The notes beneath the pieces are model-generated. The model was not told the DNA's origin and did no database searches. It saw only the letters and a program-made list of their open reading frames with translations. Both the position numbers and the translations under genes were made by a program. Of a stretch of 64,000 bases of DNA, positions 13,501 through 28,433 are shown in pieces; position 1 is the stretch's first letter, and each line of letters opens with the position of its first letter. Source of the stretch: Loxodes magnus (lineage: Eukaryota; Ciliophora; Karyorelictea; Loxodida; Loxodidae); the NCBI GenBank assembly GCA_946699065.1, contig CAMPDV010000304.1:1-64000 (forward strand), written 5' to 3'.

Positions 13501-15612
13501 TATAGCCTCAGATAATACATAATGTGTGTGACCACTCATGGTCTTACAGGTACCTGTCTTGACGTCCCATAGTCTCACCGTTTTATCATTACTTCCCAAT
13601 ACGATGAACTCTGAATCACTGGATACAGCCACAGATAATACACAACTAGTGTGACCACTCATGGTCTTACAGGTACCTGTCTTGACGTCCCATAGTCTCA
13701 CCGTCTAATCTACACTTCCCGATACGATGAACTCTGAATCACTGGATATAGCCACAGATAATACACAACTAGTGTGACCACTCATGGTCTTACAGGTACC
13801 TGTCTTGACGTCCCATAGTCTCACCGTCTAATCTACACTTCCCGATACGATGAACTCTGAATCACTGGATATAGCCTCAGATAATACATAATGTGTGTGA
13901 ACACTCATGGTCTTACAGGTACCTGTCTTGACGTCCCATAGTCTCACCGTCTAATCTGCACTTCCCAATACGATGAACTCTGAATCACTGGATATAGCCA
14001 CAGATAATACACAACTAGTGTGACCACTCATGGTCTTACAGGTACCTGTCTTGACATCCCATAGTCTCACCGTCTTATCATAACTACCCGATACTATGAA
14101 CTCTGAATCACTGGATATAACCACAGAATATACAGAACCTGTGTGACCACTCATGGTCTTACAGGTACCTGTCTTGACGTCCCATAGTCTCACCGTCTAA
14201 TCTGCACTTCCCGATACGATGAACTCGGAATCACTGGATATAGCCACAGCACATACATAACAAGTGTGACCACTCATGGTCTTACAGGTACCTGTCTTGA
14301 CGTCCCATAGTCTCACCGTTTTATCATTACTTCCCAATACGATGAACTCTGAATCACTGGATATAGCCACAGATAATACACAACTAGTGTGACCACTCAT
14401 GGTCTTACAGGTACCTGTCTTGACGTTCCATAGTCTCACCGTATTATCATAACTTCCCGATACGATGAACTCTGAATCACTGGATATAGCCACAGATAAT
14501 ACACAACTAGTGTGACCACTCATGGTCTTACAGGTACCTGTCTTGACGTCCCATAGTCTCACCGTCTAATCTACACTTCCCGATACGATGAACTCTGAAT
14601 CACTGGATATAGCCACAGATAATACATAATGTGTGTGACCACTCATGGTCTTACAGGTACCTGTCTTGACGTCCCATAGTCTCACCGTCTTATCTCTACT
14701 TCCCGATACGATGAACTCTGAATCACTGGATATTGCCACAGCATATACATAATGTGTGTGACCACTCATGGTCTTACAGGTACCTGTCTTGACGTCCCAT
14801 AGTCTCACCGTCTAATCTACACTTCCCGATACGATGAACTCTGAATCACTGGATATAGCCACAGCATATACATAATGTGTATGACCACTCATGGTCTTAC
14901 AGGTACCTGTCTTGACGTCCCATAGTCTCACCGTCTAATCTACACTTCCCGATACGATGAACTCTGAATCACTGGATATAGCCACAGATAATACATAATG
15001 TGTGTGACCACTCATGGTCTTACAGGTACCTGTCTTGACGTCCCATAGTCTCACCGTCTTATCTCTACTTCCCGATACGATGAACTCTGAATCACTGGAT
15101 ATTGCCACAGCATATACACAACTAGTGTGACCACTCATGGTCTTACAGGTACCTGTCTTGACGTCCCATAGTCTCACCGTCTAATCTACACTTCCCGATA
15201 CGATGAACTCTGAATCACTGGATATAGCCACAGCATATACAGAACTAGTGTGACCACTCATGGTCTTACAGGTACCTGTCTTGACGTTCCATAGTCTCAC
15301 CGTTTTATCATTACTTCCCAATACGATGAACTCTGAATCACTGGATATAGCCACAGATAATACATAATGTGTGTGACCACTCATGGTCTTACAGGTACCT
15401 GTCTTGACGTTCCATAGTCTCACCGTCTAATCTACACTTCCCGATACGATGAACTCTGAATCACTGGATATAGCCACAGCATATACATAATGTGTATGAC
15501 CACTCATGGTCTTACAGGTACCTGTCTTGACGTCCCATAGTCTCACCGTCTAATCTACACTTCCCGATACGATGAACTCTGAATCACTGGATATAGCCAC
15601 AGCATATACACA
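10513..15612 (-). CDS. WD40 register segment, about 41 units, open except for TAG at residue 41
   Basis: About 5.1 kb stays in one register, with no stop seen other than TAG41. New unit types appear here: R39-K and R39-Y (tctctactt), Y39-K with V26 (ataaccac), E25 units (agcctcag) and V17 units that lose the G of the GH pair (gtgaacactc near 11571 and 13894). One unit near 14150 has a G-S pair at 20-21 and another near 14260 has C-Y with C23. The longest pieces without TAG are four units (162 codons) at 10876-11364 and 13213-13701, which are copies of each other. The segment is bounded by a one-base gain near 10512 and a two-base gain near 15615. Coding status depends on the meaning of UAG. 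Confidence 0.4.
10530..13937 (-). repeat. 19-unit (2,337-bp) duplication
   Basis: About 1.07 kb at 10530-11600 recurs at 12867-13937, offset 19 units. Shared marks include the aactgccc unit (silent GGC at residue 37), the R39-Y unit, the E25 unit, the ggatacagcc unit and the V17 unit at the right end. Beyond 11600/13937 the order diverges. Differences inside are few, for example V26 versus A26 near 11044. Confidence 0.75.
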
Positions 15613-15615
15613 ACT

Positions 15616-18600
15616 AGTGTATGACCACTCATGGTCTTACAGGTACCTGTCTTGACGTCCCATAGTCTCACCGTCTAATCTACACTTCCCGATACGATGA
15701 ACTCTGAATCACTGGATATAGCCACAGATAATACATAATGTGTGTGACCACTCATGGTCTTACAGGTACCTGTCTTGACGTCCCATAGTCTCACCGTCTA
15801 ATCTACACTTCCCGATACGATGAACTCTGAATCACTGGATATAGCCACAGATAATACATAATGTGTGTGACCACTCATGGTCTTACAGGTACCTGTCTTG
15901 ACGTTCCATAGTCTCACCGTCTAATCTACACTTCCCGATACGATGAACTCTGAATCACTGGATATAGCCACAGCATATACATAATGTGTGTGACCACTCA
16001 TGGTCTTACAGGTACCTGTCTTGACGTCCCATAGTCTCACCGTTTTATCATTACTTCCCAATACGATGAACTCTGAATCACTGGATATTGCCACAGCATA
16101 TACACAACTAGTGTGACCACTCATGGTCTTACAGGTACCTGTCTTGACGTCCCATAGTCTCACCGTCTATTCTCTACTTCCCGATACGATGAACTCTGAA
16201 TCACTGGATATAACCACAGCATATACATAATGTGTGTGACCACTCATGGTCTTACAGGTACCTGTCTTGACGTCCCATAGTCTCACCGTTTTATCATTAC
16301 TTCCCAATACGATGAACTCTGAATAACTGGATATTGCCACAGCATATACACAACTAGTGTGACCACTCATGGTCTTACAGGTACCTGTCTTGACGTCCCA
16401 TAGTCTCACCGTCTAATCTACACTTCCCGATACGATGAACTCTGAATCACTGGATATAGCCACAGATAATACACAACTAGTGTGACCACTCATGGTCTTA
16501 CAGGTACCTGTCTTGACGTCCCATAGTCTCACCGTCTAATCTACACTTCCCGATACGATGAACTCTGAATCACTGGATATAGCCACAGATAATACATAAT
16601 GTGTGTGACCACTCATGGTCTTACAGGTACCTGTCTTGACGTCCCATAGTCTCACCGTCTAATCTACACTTCCCGATACGATGAACTCTGAATCACTGGA
16701 TATAGCCACAGATAATACATAATGTGTGTGACCACTCATGGTCTTACAGGTACCTGTCTTGACGTCCCATAGTCTCACCGTCTTATCTCTACTTCCCGAT
16801 ACGATGAACTCTGAATCACTGGATATTGCCACAGCATATACATAATGTGTGTGACCACTCATGGTCTTACAGGTACCTGTCTTGACGTTCCATAGTCTCA
16901 CCGTCTAATCTACACTTCCCGATACGATGAACTCTGAATCACTGGATATAGCCACAGCATATACATAATGTGTGTGACCACTCATGGTCTTACAGGTACC
17001 TGTCTTGACGTCCCATAGTCTCACCGTCTAATCTACACTTCCCGATACGATGAACTCTGAATCACTGGATATAGCCACAGATAATACACAACTAGTGTGA
17101 CCACTCATGGTCTTACAGGTACCTGTCTTGACGTCCCATAGTCTCACCGTCTAATCTGCACTTCCCAATACGATGAACTCTGAATCACTGGATATAGCCA
17201 CAGATAATACATAATGTGTGTGACCACTCATGGTCTTACAGGTACCTGTCTTGACATCCCATAGTCTCACCGTCTTATCATAACTACCCGATACTATGAA
17301 CTCTGAATCACTGGATATAGCCACAGCATATACATAATGTGTGTGACCACTCATGGTCTTACAGGTACCTGTCTTGACGTCCCATAGTTTCACCGTCTAA
17401 TCTACACTTCCCGATACGATGAACTCTGAATCACTGGATATAGCCACAGCATATACATAATGTGTGTGACCACTCATGGTCTTACAGGTACCTGTCTTGA
17501 CGTCCCATAGTCTCACCGTCTAATCTGCACTTCCCGATACGATGAACTCTGAATCACTGGATATAGCCACAGATAATACACAACTAGTGTGACCACTCAT
17601 GGTCTTACAGGTACCTGTCTTGACGTCCCATAGTCTCACCGTCTAATCTACACTTCCCGATACGATGAACTCTGAATCACTGGATATAGCCACAGATAAT
17701 ACATAATGTGTGTGACCACTCATGGTCTTACAGGTACCTGTCTTGACGTCCCATAGTCTCACCGTCTTATCATAACATCCCGATACGATGAACTCTGAAT
17801 CACTGGATATAGCCTCAGATAATACATAATGTGTGTGACCACTCATGGTCTTACAGGTACCTGTCTTGACGTCCCATAGTCTCACCGTCTTATCATTACT
17901 TCCCGATACGATGAACTCGGAATCACTGGATATAGCCACAGATAATACACAACTAGTGTGACCACTCATGGTCTTACAGGTACCTATCTTGACGTCCCAT
18001 AGTCTCACCGTCTAATCTGCACTTCCCGATACGATGAACTCTGAATCACTGGATATAACCACAGCATATACATAATGTGTGTGACCACTCATGGTCTTAC
18101 AGGTACCTGTCTTGACGTCCCATAGTCTCACCGTCTTATCATAACTTCCCGATACGATGAACTCTGAATCACTGGATATAGCCTCAGATAATACATAATG
18201 TGTGTGACCACTCATGGTCTTACAGGTACCTGTCTTGACGTCCCATAGTCTCACCGTTTTATCATTACTTCCCAATACGATGAACTCTGAATCACTGGAT
18301 ATTGCCACAGCATATACATAATGTGTGTGACCACTCATGGTCTTACAGGTACCTGTCTTGACGTCCCATAGTCTCACCGTTTTATCATTACTTCCCAATA
18401 CGATGAACTCTGAATCACTGGATATTGCCACAGCATATACACAACTAGTGTGACCACTCATGGTCTTACAGGTACCTGTCTTGACGTCCCATAGTCTCAC
18501 CGTCTAATCTACACTTCCCGATACGATGAACTCTGAATCACTGGATATAGCCACAGATAATACACAACTAGTGTGACCACTCATGGTCTTACAGGTACCT

Positions 18601-21600
18601 GTCTTGACGTCCCATAGTCTCACCGTCTAATCTACACTTCCCGATACGATGAACTCTGAATCACTGGATATAGCCACAGATAATACATAATGTGTGTGAC
18701 CACTCATGGTCTTACAGGTACCTGTCTTGACGTCCCATAGTCTCACCGTCTAATCTACACTTCCCGATACGATGAACTCTGAATCACTGGATATAGCCAC
18801 AGATAATACATAATGTGTGTGACCACTCATGGTCTTACAGGTACCTGTCTTGACGTCCCATAGTCTCACCGTCTTATCTCTACTTCCCGATACGATGAAC
18901 TCTGAATCACTGGATATTGCCACAGCATATACATAATGTGTGTGACCACTCATGGTCTTACAGGTACCTGTCTTGACGTTCCATAGTCTCACCGTCTAAT
19001 CTACACTTCCCGATACGATGAACTCTGAATCACTGGATATAGCCACAGCATATACATAATGTGTGTGACCACTCATGGTCTTACAGGTACCTGTCTTGAC
19101 GTCCCATAGTCTCACCGTCTAATCTACACTTCCCGATACGATGAACTCTGAATCACTGGATATAGCCACAGATAATACACAACTAGTGTGACCACTCATG
19201 GTCTTACAGGTACCTGTCTTGACGTCCCATAGTCTCACCGTCTAATCTGCACTTCCCAATACGATGAACTCTGAATCACTGGATATAGCCACAGATAATA
19301 CATAATGTGTGTGACCACTCATGGTCTTACAGGTACCTGTCTTGACATCCCATAGTCTCACCGTCTTATCATAACTACCCGATACTATGAACTCTGAATC
19401 ACTGGATATAGCCACAGCATATACATAATGTGTGTGACCACTCATGGTCTTACAGGTACCTGTCTTGACGTCCCATAGTTTCACCGTCTAATCTACACTT
19501 CCCGATACGATGAACTCTGAATCACTGGATATAGCCACAGCATATACATAATGTGTGTGACCACTCATGGTCTTACAGGTACCTGTCTTGACGTCCCATA
19601 GTCTCACCGTCTAATCTGCACTTCCCGATACGATGAACTCTGAATCACTGGATATAGCCACAGATAATACACAACTAGTGTGACCACTCATGGTCTTACA
19701 GGTACCTGTCTTGACGTCCCATAGTCTCACCGTCTAATCTACACTTCCCGATACGATGAACTCTGAATCACTGGATATAGCCACAGATAATACATAATGT
19801 GTGTGACCACTCATGGTCTTACAGGTACCTGTCTTGACGTCCCATAGTCTCACCGTCTTATCTCTACTTCCCGATACGATGAACTCTGAATCACTGGATA
19901 TAACCACAGCATATACATAATGTGTGTGACCACTCATGGTCTTACAGGTACCTGTCTTGACGTCCCATAGTCTCACCGTCTAATCATAACTGCCCGATAC
20001 GATGAACTCTGAATCACTGGATATAGCCACAGCATATACATAATGTGTGTGACCACTCATGGTCTTACAGGTACCTGTCTTGACGTTCCATAGTCTCACC
20101 GTCTAATCTACACTTCCCGATACGATGAACTCTGAATCACTGGATATAACCACAGCATATACATAATGTGTGTGACCACTCATGGTCTTACAGGTACCTG
20201 TCTTGACGTCCCATAGTCTCACCGTCTTATCATAACTTCCCGATACGATGAACTCTGAATCACTGGATATAGCCTCAGATAATACATAATGTGTGTGACC
20301 ACTCATGGTCTTACAGGTACCTGTCTTGACGTCCCATAGTCTCACCGTTTTATCATTACTTCCCAATACGATGAACTCTGAATCACTGGATATTGCCACA
20401 GCATATACACAACTAGTGTGACCACTCATGGTCTTACAGGTACCTGTCTTGACGTCCCATAGTCTCACCGTCTAATCTACACTTCCCGATACGATGAACT
20501 CTGAATCACTGGATATAGCCACAGATAATACACAACTAGTGTGACCACTCATGGTCTTACAGGTACCTGTCTTGACGTTCCATAGTCTCACCGTCTAATC
20601 ATAACTGCCCGATACGATGAACTCTGAATCACTGGATATAGCCACAGCATATACATAATGTGTGTGACCACTCATGGTCTTACAGGTACCTGTCTTGACG
20701 TCCCATAGTCTCACCGTCTAATCTACACTTCCCGATACGATGAACTCGGAATCACTGGATATAGCCACAGCATATACATAACTAGTGTGACCACTCATGG
20801 TCTTACAGGTACCTGTCTTGACGTCCCATAGTCTCACCGTCTAATCATAACTTCCCGATTCGATGAACTCTGAATCACTGGATATAGCCTCAGATAATAC
20901 ACAACTAGTGTGACCACTCATGGTCTTACAGGTACCTGTCTTGACGTCCCATAGTCTCACCGTCTATTCTCTACTTCCCGATACGATGAACTCTGAATCA
21001 CTGGATATAACCACAGCATATACATAATGTGTGTGACCACTCATGGTCTTACAGGTACCTGTCTTGACGTCCCATAGTCTCACCGTTTTATCATTACTTC
21101 CCAATACGATGAACTCTGAATCACTGGATATTGCCACAGCATATACACAACTAGTGTGACCACTCATGGTCTTACAGGTACCTGTCTTGACGTCCCATAG
21201 TCTCACCGTCTAATCTACACTTCCCGATACGATGAACTCTGAATCACTGGATATAGCCACAGATAATACACAACTAGTGTGACCACTCATGGTCTTACAG
21301 GTACCTGTCTTGACGTCCCATAGTCTCACCGTCTAATCTACACTTCCCGATACGATGAACTCTGAATCACTGGATATAGCCACAGATAATACATAATGTG
21401 TGTGACCACTCATGGTCTTACAGGTACCTGTCTTGACGTCCCATAGTCTCACCGTCTAATCTGCACTTCCCGATACGATGAACTCTGAATCACTGGATAT
21501 AGCCACAGATAATACACAACTAGTGTGACCACTCATGGTCTTACAGGTACCTGTCTTGACGTCCCATAGTCTCACCGTCTAATCTACACTTCCCGATACG

Positions 21601-24600
21601 ATGAACTCTGAATCACTGGATATTGCCACAGCATATACATAATGTGTGTGACCACTCATGGTCTTACAGGTACCTGTCTTGACGTTCCATAGTCTCACCG
21701 TCTAATCTACACTTCCCGATACGATGAACTCTGAATCACTGGATATAGCCACAGCATATACATAATGTGTGTGACCACTCATGGTCTTACAGGTACCTGT
21801 CTTGACGTCCCATAGTCTCACCGTCTAATCTACACTTCCCGATACGATGAACTCTGAATCACTGGATATAGCCACAGATAATACACAACTAGTGTGACCA
21901 CTCATGGTCTTACAGGTACCTGTCTTGACGTCCCATAGTCTCACCGTCTAATCTGCACTTCCCAATACGATGAACTCTGAATCACTGGATATAGCCACAG
22001 ATAATACATAATGTGTGTGACCACTCATGGTCTTACAGGTACCTGTCTTGACATCCCATAGTCTCACCGTCTTATCATAACTACCCGATACTATGAACTC
22101 TGAATCACTGGATATAGCCACAGCATATACATAATGTGTGTGACCACTCATGGTCTTACAGGTACCTGTCTTGACGTCCCATAGTTTCACCGTCTAATCT
22201 ACACTTCCCGATACGATGAACTCTGAATCACTGGATATAGCCACAGCATATACATAATGTGTGTGACCACTCATGGTCTTACAGGTACCTGTCTTGACGT
22301 CCCATAGTCTCACCGTCTAATCTGCACTTCCCGATACGATGAACTCTGAATCACTGGATATAGCCACAGATAATACACAACTAGTGTGACCACTCATGGT
22401 CTTACAGGTACCTGTCTTGACGTCCCATAGTCTCACCGTCTAATCTGCACTTCCCGATACGATGAACTCTGAATCACTGGATATAGCCACAGATAATACA
22501 TAATGTGTGTGACCACTCATGGTCTTACAGGTACCTGTCTTGACGTCCCATAGTCTCACCGTCTAATCATAACTTCCCGATACGATGAACTCTGAATCAC
22601 TGGATATAACCACAGATAATACACAACTAGTGTGACCACTCATGGTCTTACAGGTACCTGTCTTGACGTCCCATAGTCTCACCGTCTAATCTACACTTCC
22701 CGATACGATGAACTCTGAATCACTGGATATAGCCACAGCATATACACAACTAGTGTGACCACTCATGGTCTTACAGGTACCTGTCTTGACGTCCCATAGT
22801 CTCACCGTATTATCTGCACTTCCCGATACGATGAACTCTGAATCACTGGATATAGCCACAGCATATACATAACTAGTGTGACCACTCATGGTCTTACAGG
22901 TACCTGTCTTGACGTCCCATAGTCTCACCGTCTAATCTACACTTCCCGATACGATGAACTCTGAATCACTGGATATAGCCACAGATATTACATAATGTGT
23001 GTGACCACTCATGGTCTTACAGGTACCTGTCTTGACGTTCCATAGTCTCACCGTCTTATCATAACTTCCCGATACGATGAACTATGAATCACTGGATATA
23101 GCCACAGATAATACATAATGTGTGTGACCACTCATGGTCTTACAGGTACCTGTCTTGACATCCCATAGTCTCACCGTCTAATCTACACTTCCCGATACGA
23201 TGAACTCTGAATCACTGGATATAGCCACAGATAATACACAACTAGTGTGACCACTCATGGTCTTACAGGTACCTGTCTTGACGTCCCATAGTCTCACCGT
23301 ATAATCTCTACTTCCCGATACGATGAACTCTGAATCACTGGATATAACCACAGCATATACATAATGTGTGTGACCACTCATGGTCTTACAGGTACCTGTC
23401 TTGACGTCCCATAGTCTCACCGTCTAATCATAACTTCCCGATACGATGAACTCTGAATCACTGGATATAGCCTCAGATAATACATAATGTGTGTGACCAC
23501 TCATGGTCTTACAGGTACCTGTCTTGACGTCCCATAGTCTCACCGTCTAATCTGCACTTCCCGATACGATGAACTCTGAATCACTGGATATAGCCACAGC
23601 ATATACACAACTAGTGTGACCACTCATGGTCTTACAGGTACCTATCTTGACGTCCCATAGTCTCACCGTCTAATCTCTACTTCCCGATACGATGAACTCT
23701 GAATCACTGGATATAACCACAGCATATACATAATGTGTGTGACCACTCATGGTCTTACAGGTACCTGTCTTGACGTCCCATAGTCTCACCGTCTTATCAT
23801 AACTTCCCGATACGATGAACTCTGAATCACTGGATATAGCCTCAGATAATACATAATGTGTGTGACCACTCATGGTCTTACAGGTACCTGTCTTGACGTC
23901 CCATAGTCTCACCGTCTAATCATAACTTCCCGATACGATGAACTCTTAATCACTGGATATAGCCACAGCATATACACAACTAGTGTGACCACTCATGGTC
24001 TTACAGGTACCTGTCTTGACGTCCCATAGTCTCACCGTCTAATCTACACTTCCCTATACGATGAACTCTGAATCACTGGATATAGCCACAGATAATACAT
24101 AATGTGTGTGACCACTCATGGTCTTACAGGTACCTGTCTTGACGTCCCATAGTCTCACCGTTTTATCTTAACTGCCCGATACGATGAACTCTGAATCACT
24201 GGATATAACCACAGATAATACACAACTAGTGTGACCACTCATGGTCTTACAGGTACCTGTCTTGACGTCCCATAGTCTCACCGTCTAATCATAACTTCCC
24301 GATACGATGAACTCGGAATCACTGGATATAGCCACAGATAATACACAACTAGTGTGACCACTCATGGTCTTACAGGTACCTGTCTTGACGTCCCATAGTC
24401 TCACCGTTTTATCATTACTTCCCAATACGATGAACTCTGAATCACTGGATATTGCCACAGCATATACACAACTAGTGTGACCACTCATGGTCTTACAGGT
24501 ACCTGTCTTGACGTTCCATAGTCTCACCGTCTAATCATAACTTCCCGATACGATGAACTCGGAATCACTGGATATAGCCACAGCATATACATAATGTGTG

Positions 24601-27600
24601 TGACCACTCATGGTCTTACAGGTACCTGTCTTGACGTCCCATAGTCTCACCGTCTAATCTACACTTCCCGATACGATGAACTCTGAATCACTGGATATAG
24701 CCACAGCATATACAGAACTAGTGTGACCACTCATGGTCTTACAGGTACCTGTCTTGACGTCCCATAGTCTCACCGTATAATCTCTACTTCCCGATACGAT
24801 GAACTCTGAATCACTGGATATTGCCACAGCATATACACAACTTGTGTGACCACTCATGGTCTTACAGGTACCTGTCTTGACGTCCCATAGTCTCACCGTC
24901 TAATCTACACTTCCCGATACGATGAACTCTGAATCACTGGATATAGCCTCAGATAATACATAATGTGTGTGACCACTCATGATCTTACAGGTACCTGTCT
25001 TGACGTCCCATAGTCTCACCGTCTAATCTACACTTCCCGATACGATGAACTCTGAATCACTGGATATAGCCACAGCATATACATAACTAGTGTGACCACT
25101 CATGGTCTTACAGGTACCTGTCTTGACGTCCCATAGTCTCACCGTTTTATCATTACTTCCCAATACGATGAACTCTGAATCACTGGATATAGCCACAGAT
25201 AATACATAATGTGTGTGACCACTCATGGTCTTACAGGTACCTGTCTTGACGTCCCATAGTCTCACCGTCTAATCTACACTTCCCGATACGATGAACTCGG
25301 AATCACTGGATATAGCCACAGCATATACATAACTAGTGTGACCACTCATGGTCTTACAGGTACCTGTCTTGACGTCCCATAGTCTCACCGTTTTATCATT
25401 ACTTCCCAATACGATGAACTCTGAATCACTGGATATTGCCACAGCATATACACAACTAGTGTGACCACTCATGGTCTTACAGGTACCTGTCTTGACGTCC
25501 CATAGTCTCACCGTCTAATCATAACTTCCCGATACGATGAACTCGGAATCACTGGATATAGCCACAGCATATACATAACTAGTGTGACCACTCATGGTCT
25601 TACAGGTACCTGTCTTGACGTCCCATAGTCTCACCGTCTAATCATAACTTCCCGATACGATGAACTCTGAATCACTGGATATAGCCACAGCATATACAGA
25701 ACTAGTGTGACCACTCATGGTCTTACAGGTACCTGTCTTGACGTTCCATAGTCTCACCGTTTTATCATTACTTCCCAATACGATGAACTCTGAATCACTG
25801 GATATTGCCACAGCATATACATAACTAGTGTGACCACTCATGGTCTTACAGGTACCTGTCTTGACGTCCCATAGTCTCACCGTCTAATCTTAACTTCCCG
25901 ATACGATGAACTCTGAATCACTGGATATTGCCACAGCATATACACAACTAGTGTGACCACTCATGGTCTTACAGGTACCTGTCTTGACGTCCCATAGTCT
26001 CACCGTCTTATCTCTACTTCCCGATACGATGAACTCTGAATCACTAGATAAAACCACAGCATATACATAATGTGTGTGAACACTCATGGTCTTACAGGTA
26101 CCTGTCTTGACGTTCCATAGTCTCACCGTCTAATCTACACTTCCCGATACGATGAACTCTGAATCACTGGATATAGCCACAGCATATACATAACTAGTGT
26201 GACCACTCATGGTCTTACAGGTACCTGTCTTGACGTCCCATAGTCTCACCGTCTAATCTACACTTCCCGATACGATGAACTCTGAATCACTGGATATAGC
26301 CACAGCATATACATAACTAGTGTGACCACTCATGGTCTTACAGGTACCTGTCTTGACGTCCCATAGTCTCACCGTATAATCTCTACTTCCCGATACGATG
26401 AACTCTGAATCACTGGATATAACCACAGCATATACACAACTAGTGTGACCACTCATGGTCTTACAGGTACCTGTCTTGACGTCCCATAGTCTCACCGTAT
26501 TATCTGCACTTCCCGATACGATGAACTCTGAATCACTGGATATAGCCACAGATAATACATAATGTGTGTGACCACTCATGGTCTTACAGGTACCTGTCTT
26601 GACGTCCCATAGTCTCACCGTCTAATCTACACTTCCCGATACGATGAACTCGGAATCACTGGATATAGCCACAGCATATACATAACTAGTGTGACCACTC
26701 ATGGTCTTACAGGTACCTGTCTTGACGTCCCATAGTCTCACCGTCTAATCTACACTTCCCGATACGATGAACTCGGAATCACTGGATATAGCCACAGATA
26801 ATACATAATGTGTGTGACCACTCATGATCTTACAGGTACCTGTCTTGACGTCCCATAGTCTCACCGTATAATCTCTACTTCCCGATACGATGAACTCTGA
26901 ATCACTGGATATAGCCACAGATAATACATAATGTGTGTGACCACTCATGGTCTTACAGGTACCTGTCTTGACGTCCCATAGTCTCACCGTCTAATCTACA
27001 CTTCCCGATACGATGAACTCTGAATCACTGGATATAGCCACAGCATATACATAACTAGTGTGACCACTCATGGTCTTACAGGTACCTGTCTTGACGTCCC
27101 ATAGTCTCACCGTCTAATCTACACTTCCCGATACGATGAACTCTGAATCACTGGATATAGCCACAGATATTACATAATGTGTGTGAACACTCATGGTCTT
27201 ACAGGTACCTGTCTTGAAGTCCCATAGTCTCACCGTCTTATCTCTACTTCCCGATACGATGAACTATGAATCACTGGATATAACCACAGCATATACATAA
27301 TGTGTGTGACCACTCATGGTCTTACAGGTACCTGTCTTGAAGTCCCATAGTCTCACCGTCTTATCTCTACTTCCCGATACGATGAACTATGAATCACTGG
27401 ATATAACCACAGCATATACATAACTAGTGTGACCACTCATGGTCTTACAGGTACCTGTCTTGACGTCCCATAGTCTCACCGTCTAATCTACACTTCCCGA
27501 TACGATGAACTCTGAATCACTGGATATAGCCACAGCATATACATAACTAGTGTGACCACTCATGGTCTTACAGGTACCTGTCTTGACGTCCCATAGTCTC

Positions 27601-28433
27601 ACCGTCTAATCTACACTTCCCGATACGATGAACTCTGAATCACTGGATATAGCCACAGATAATACATAATGTGTGTGACCACTCATGGTCTTACAGGTAC
27701 CTGTCTTGACGTCCCATAGTCTCACCGTCTAATCTACACTTCCCGATACGATGAACTCTGAATCACTGGATATAGCCACAGATAATACATAATGTGTGTG
27801 ACCACTCATGGTCTTACAGGTACCTGTCTTGACGTCCCATAGTCTCACCGTCTTATCTCTACTTCCCGATACGATGAACTCTGAATCACTGGATATAACC
27901 ACAGCATATACATAATGTGTGTGACCACTCATGGTCTTACAGGTACCTGTCTTGACGTCCCATAGTCTCACCGTCTAATCATAACTGCCCGATACGATGA
28001 ACTCTGAATCACTGGATATAGCCACAGCATATACATAATGTGTGTGACCACTCATGGTCTTACAGGTACCTGTCTTGACGTTCCATAGTCTCACCGTCTA
28101 ATCTACACTTCCCGATACGATGAACTCTGAATCACTGGATATAACCACAGCATATACATAATGTGTGTGACCACTCATGGTCTTACAGGTACCTGTCTTG
28201 ACGTCCCATAGTCTCACCGTCTTATCATAACTTCCCGATACGATGAACTCTGAATCACTGGATATAGCCTCAGATAATACATAATGTGTGTGACCACTCA
28301 TGGTCTTACAGGTACCTGTCTTGACGTCCCATAGTCTCACCGTTTTATCATTACTTCCCAATACGATGAACTCTGAATCACTGGATATTGCCACAGCATA
28401 TACATAACTAGTGTGACCACTCATGGTCTTACA
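15616..28433 (-). CDS. Longest unbroken WD40 register, about 104 units
   Basis: No frameshift was found across 12.8 kb. From 15616 to about 23091 (about 61 units, 2,490 codons) the only in-frame stop I saw is TAG41; two units there read E40-TAG41 (gtctattctc near 16168 and 20966). From 23.09 kb upward on the window, extra stops begin: TAG32 (23092, 27264, 27387), TAA31 (23946), TAG36 (24054) and TAA39 (24168, 25890). Unit types include R39-K, Y39-K, N39-K and, from about 22.8 kb, A39-N (gtattatctgcac). A marker unit with K3 and a silent GAT at residue 6 occurs near 17260, 19350 and 22055. This is the best candidate for selection on the frame, if UAG is sense; otherwise the length simply reflects recent duplication. 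Confidence 0.42.
16167..22317 (-). repeat. 39-unit-offset (4,797-bp) partial duplication
   Basis: The run starting at 16167 (E40-TAG41 unit with V26, then N39-K) recurs at 20964, and the K3 marker unit at 17151 recurs at 21948, both at 39 units. In between, the R39-K unit near 16780 is replaced by a plain V39-TAG unit near 21580, so the copy is imperfect. With the 17-unit duplication this gives three related copies within 6 kb. Confidence 0.65.
16220..19861 (-). repeat. 17-unit (2,091-bp) direct duplication
   Basis: About 1.55 kb at 16220-17770 is repeated at 18310-19861, offset exactly 17 units. Both copies hold the R39-K unit with silent GCA26, the K3 marker unit (tagtttcacc) and the aactacccgatacta unit. 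The copies separate near 17770/19861, where cataacatccc is replaced by tctctacttccc. One copy has Y30 (gaataactgg at about 16323) where the other has D30. Confidence 0.8.
24054..24170 (-). other. Adjacent units with TAG36 and TAA39
   Basis: Two neighbouring units carry stops away from residue 41. Codon 36 is TAG instead of TCG (cccta at 24052-24056) and codon 39 is TAA instead of TAT (cttaac, tta at 24168-24170). A third, TAA31 (cttaatc, tta at 23946-23948), lies one unit away. This is the first dense patch of extra stops met going up the window. Confidence 0.75.
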
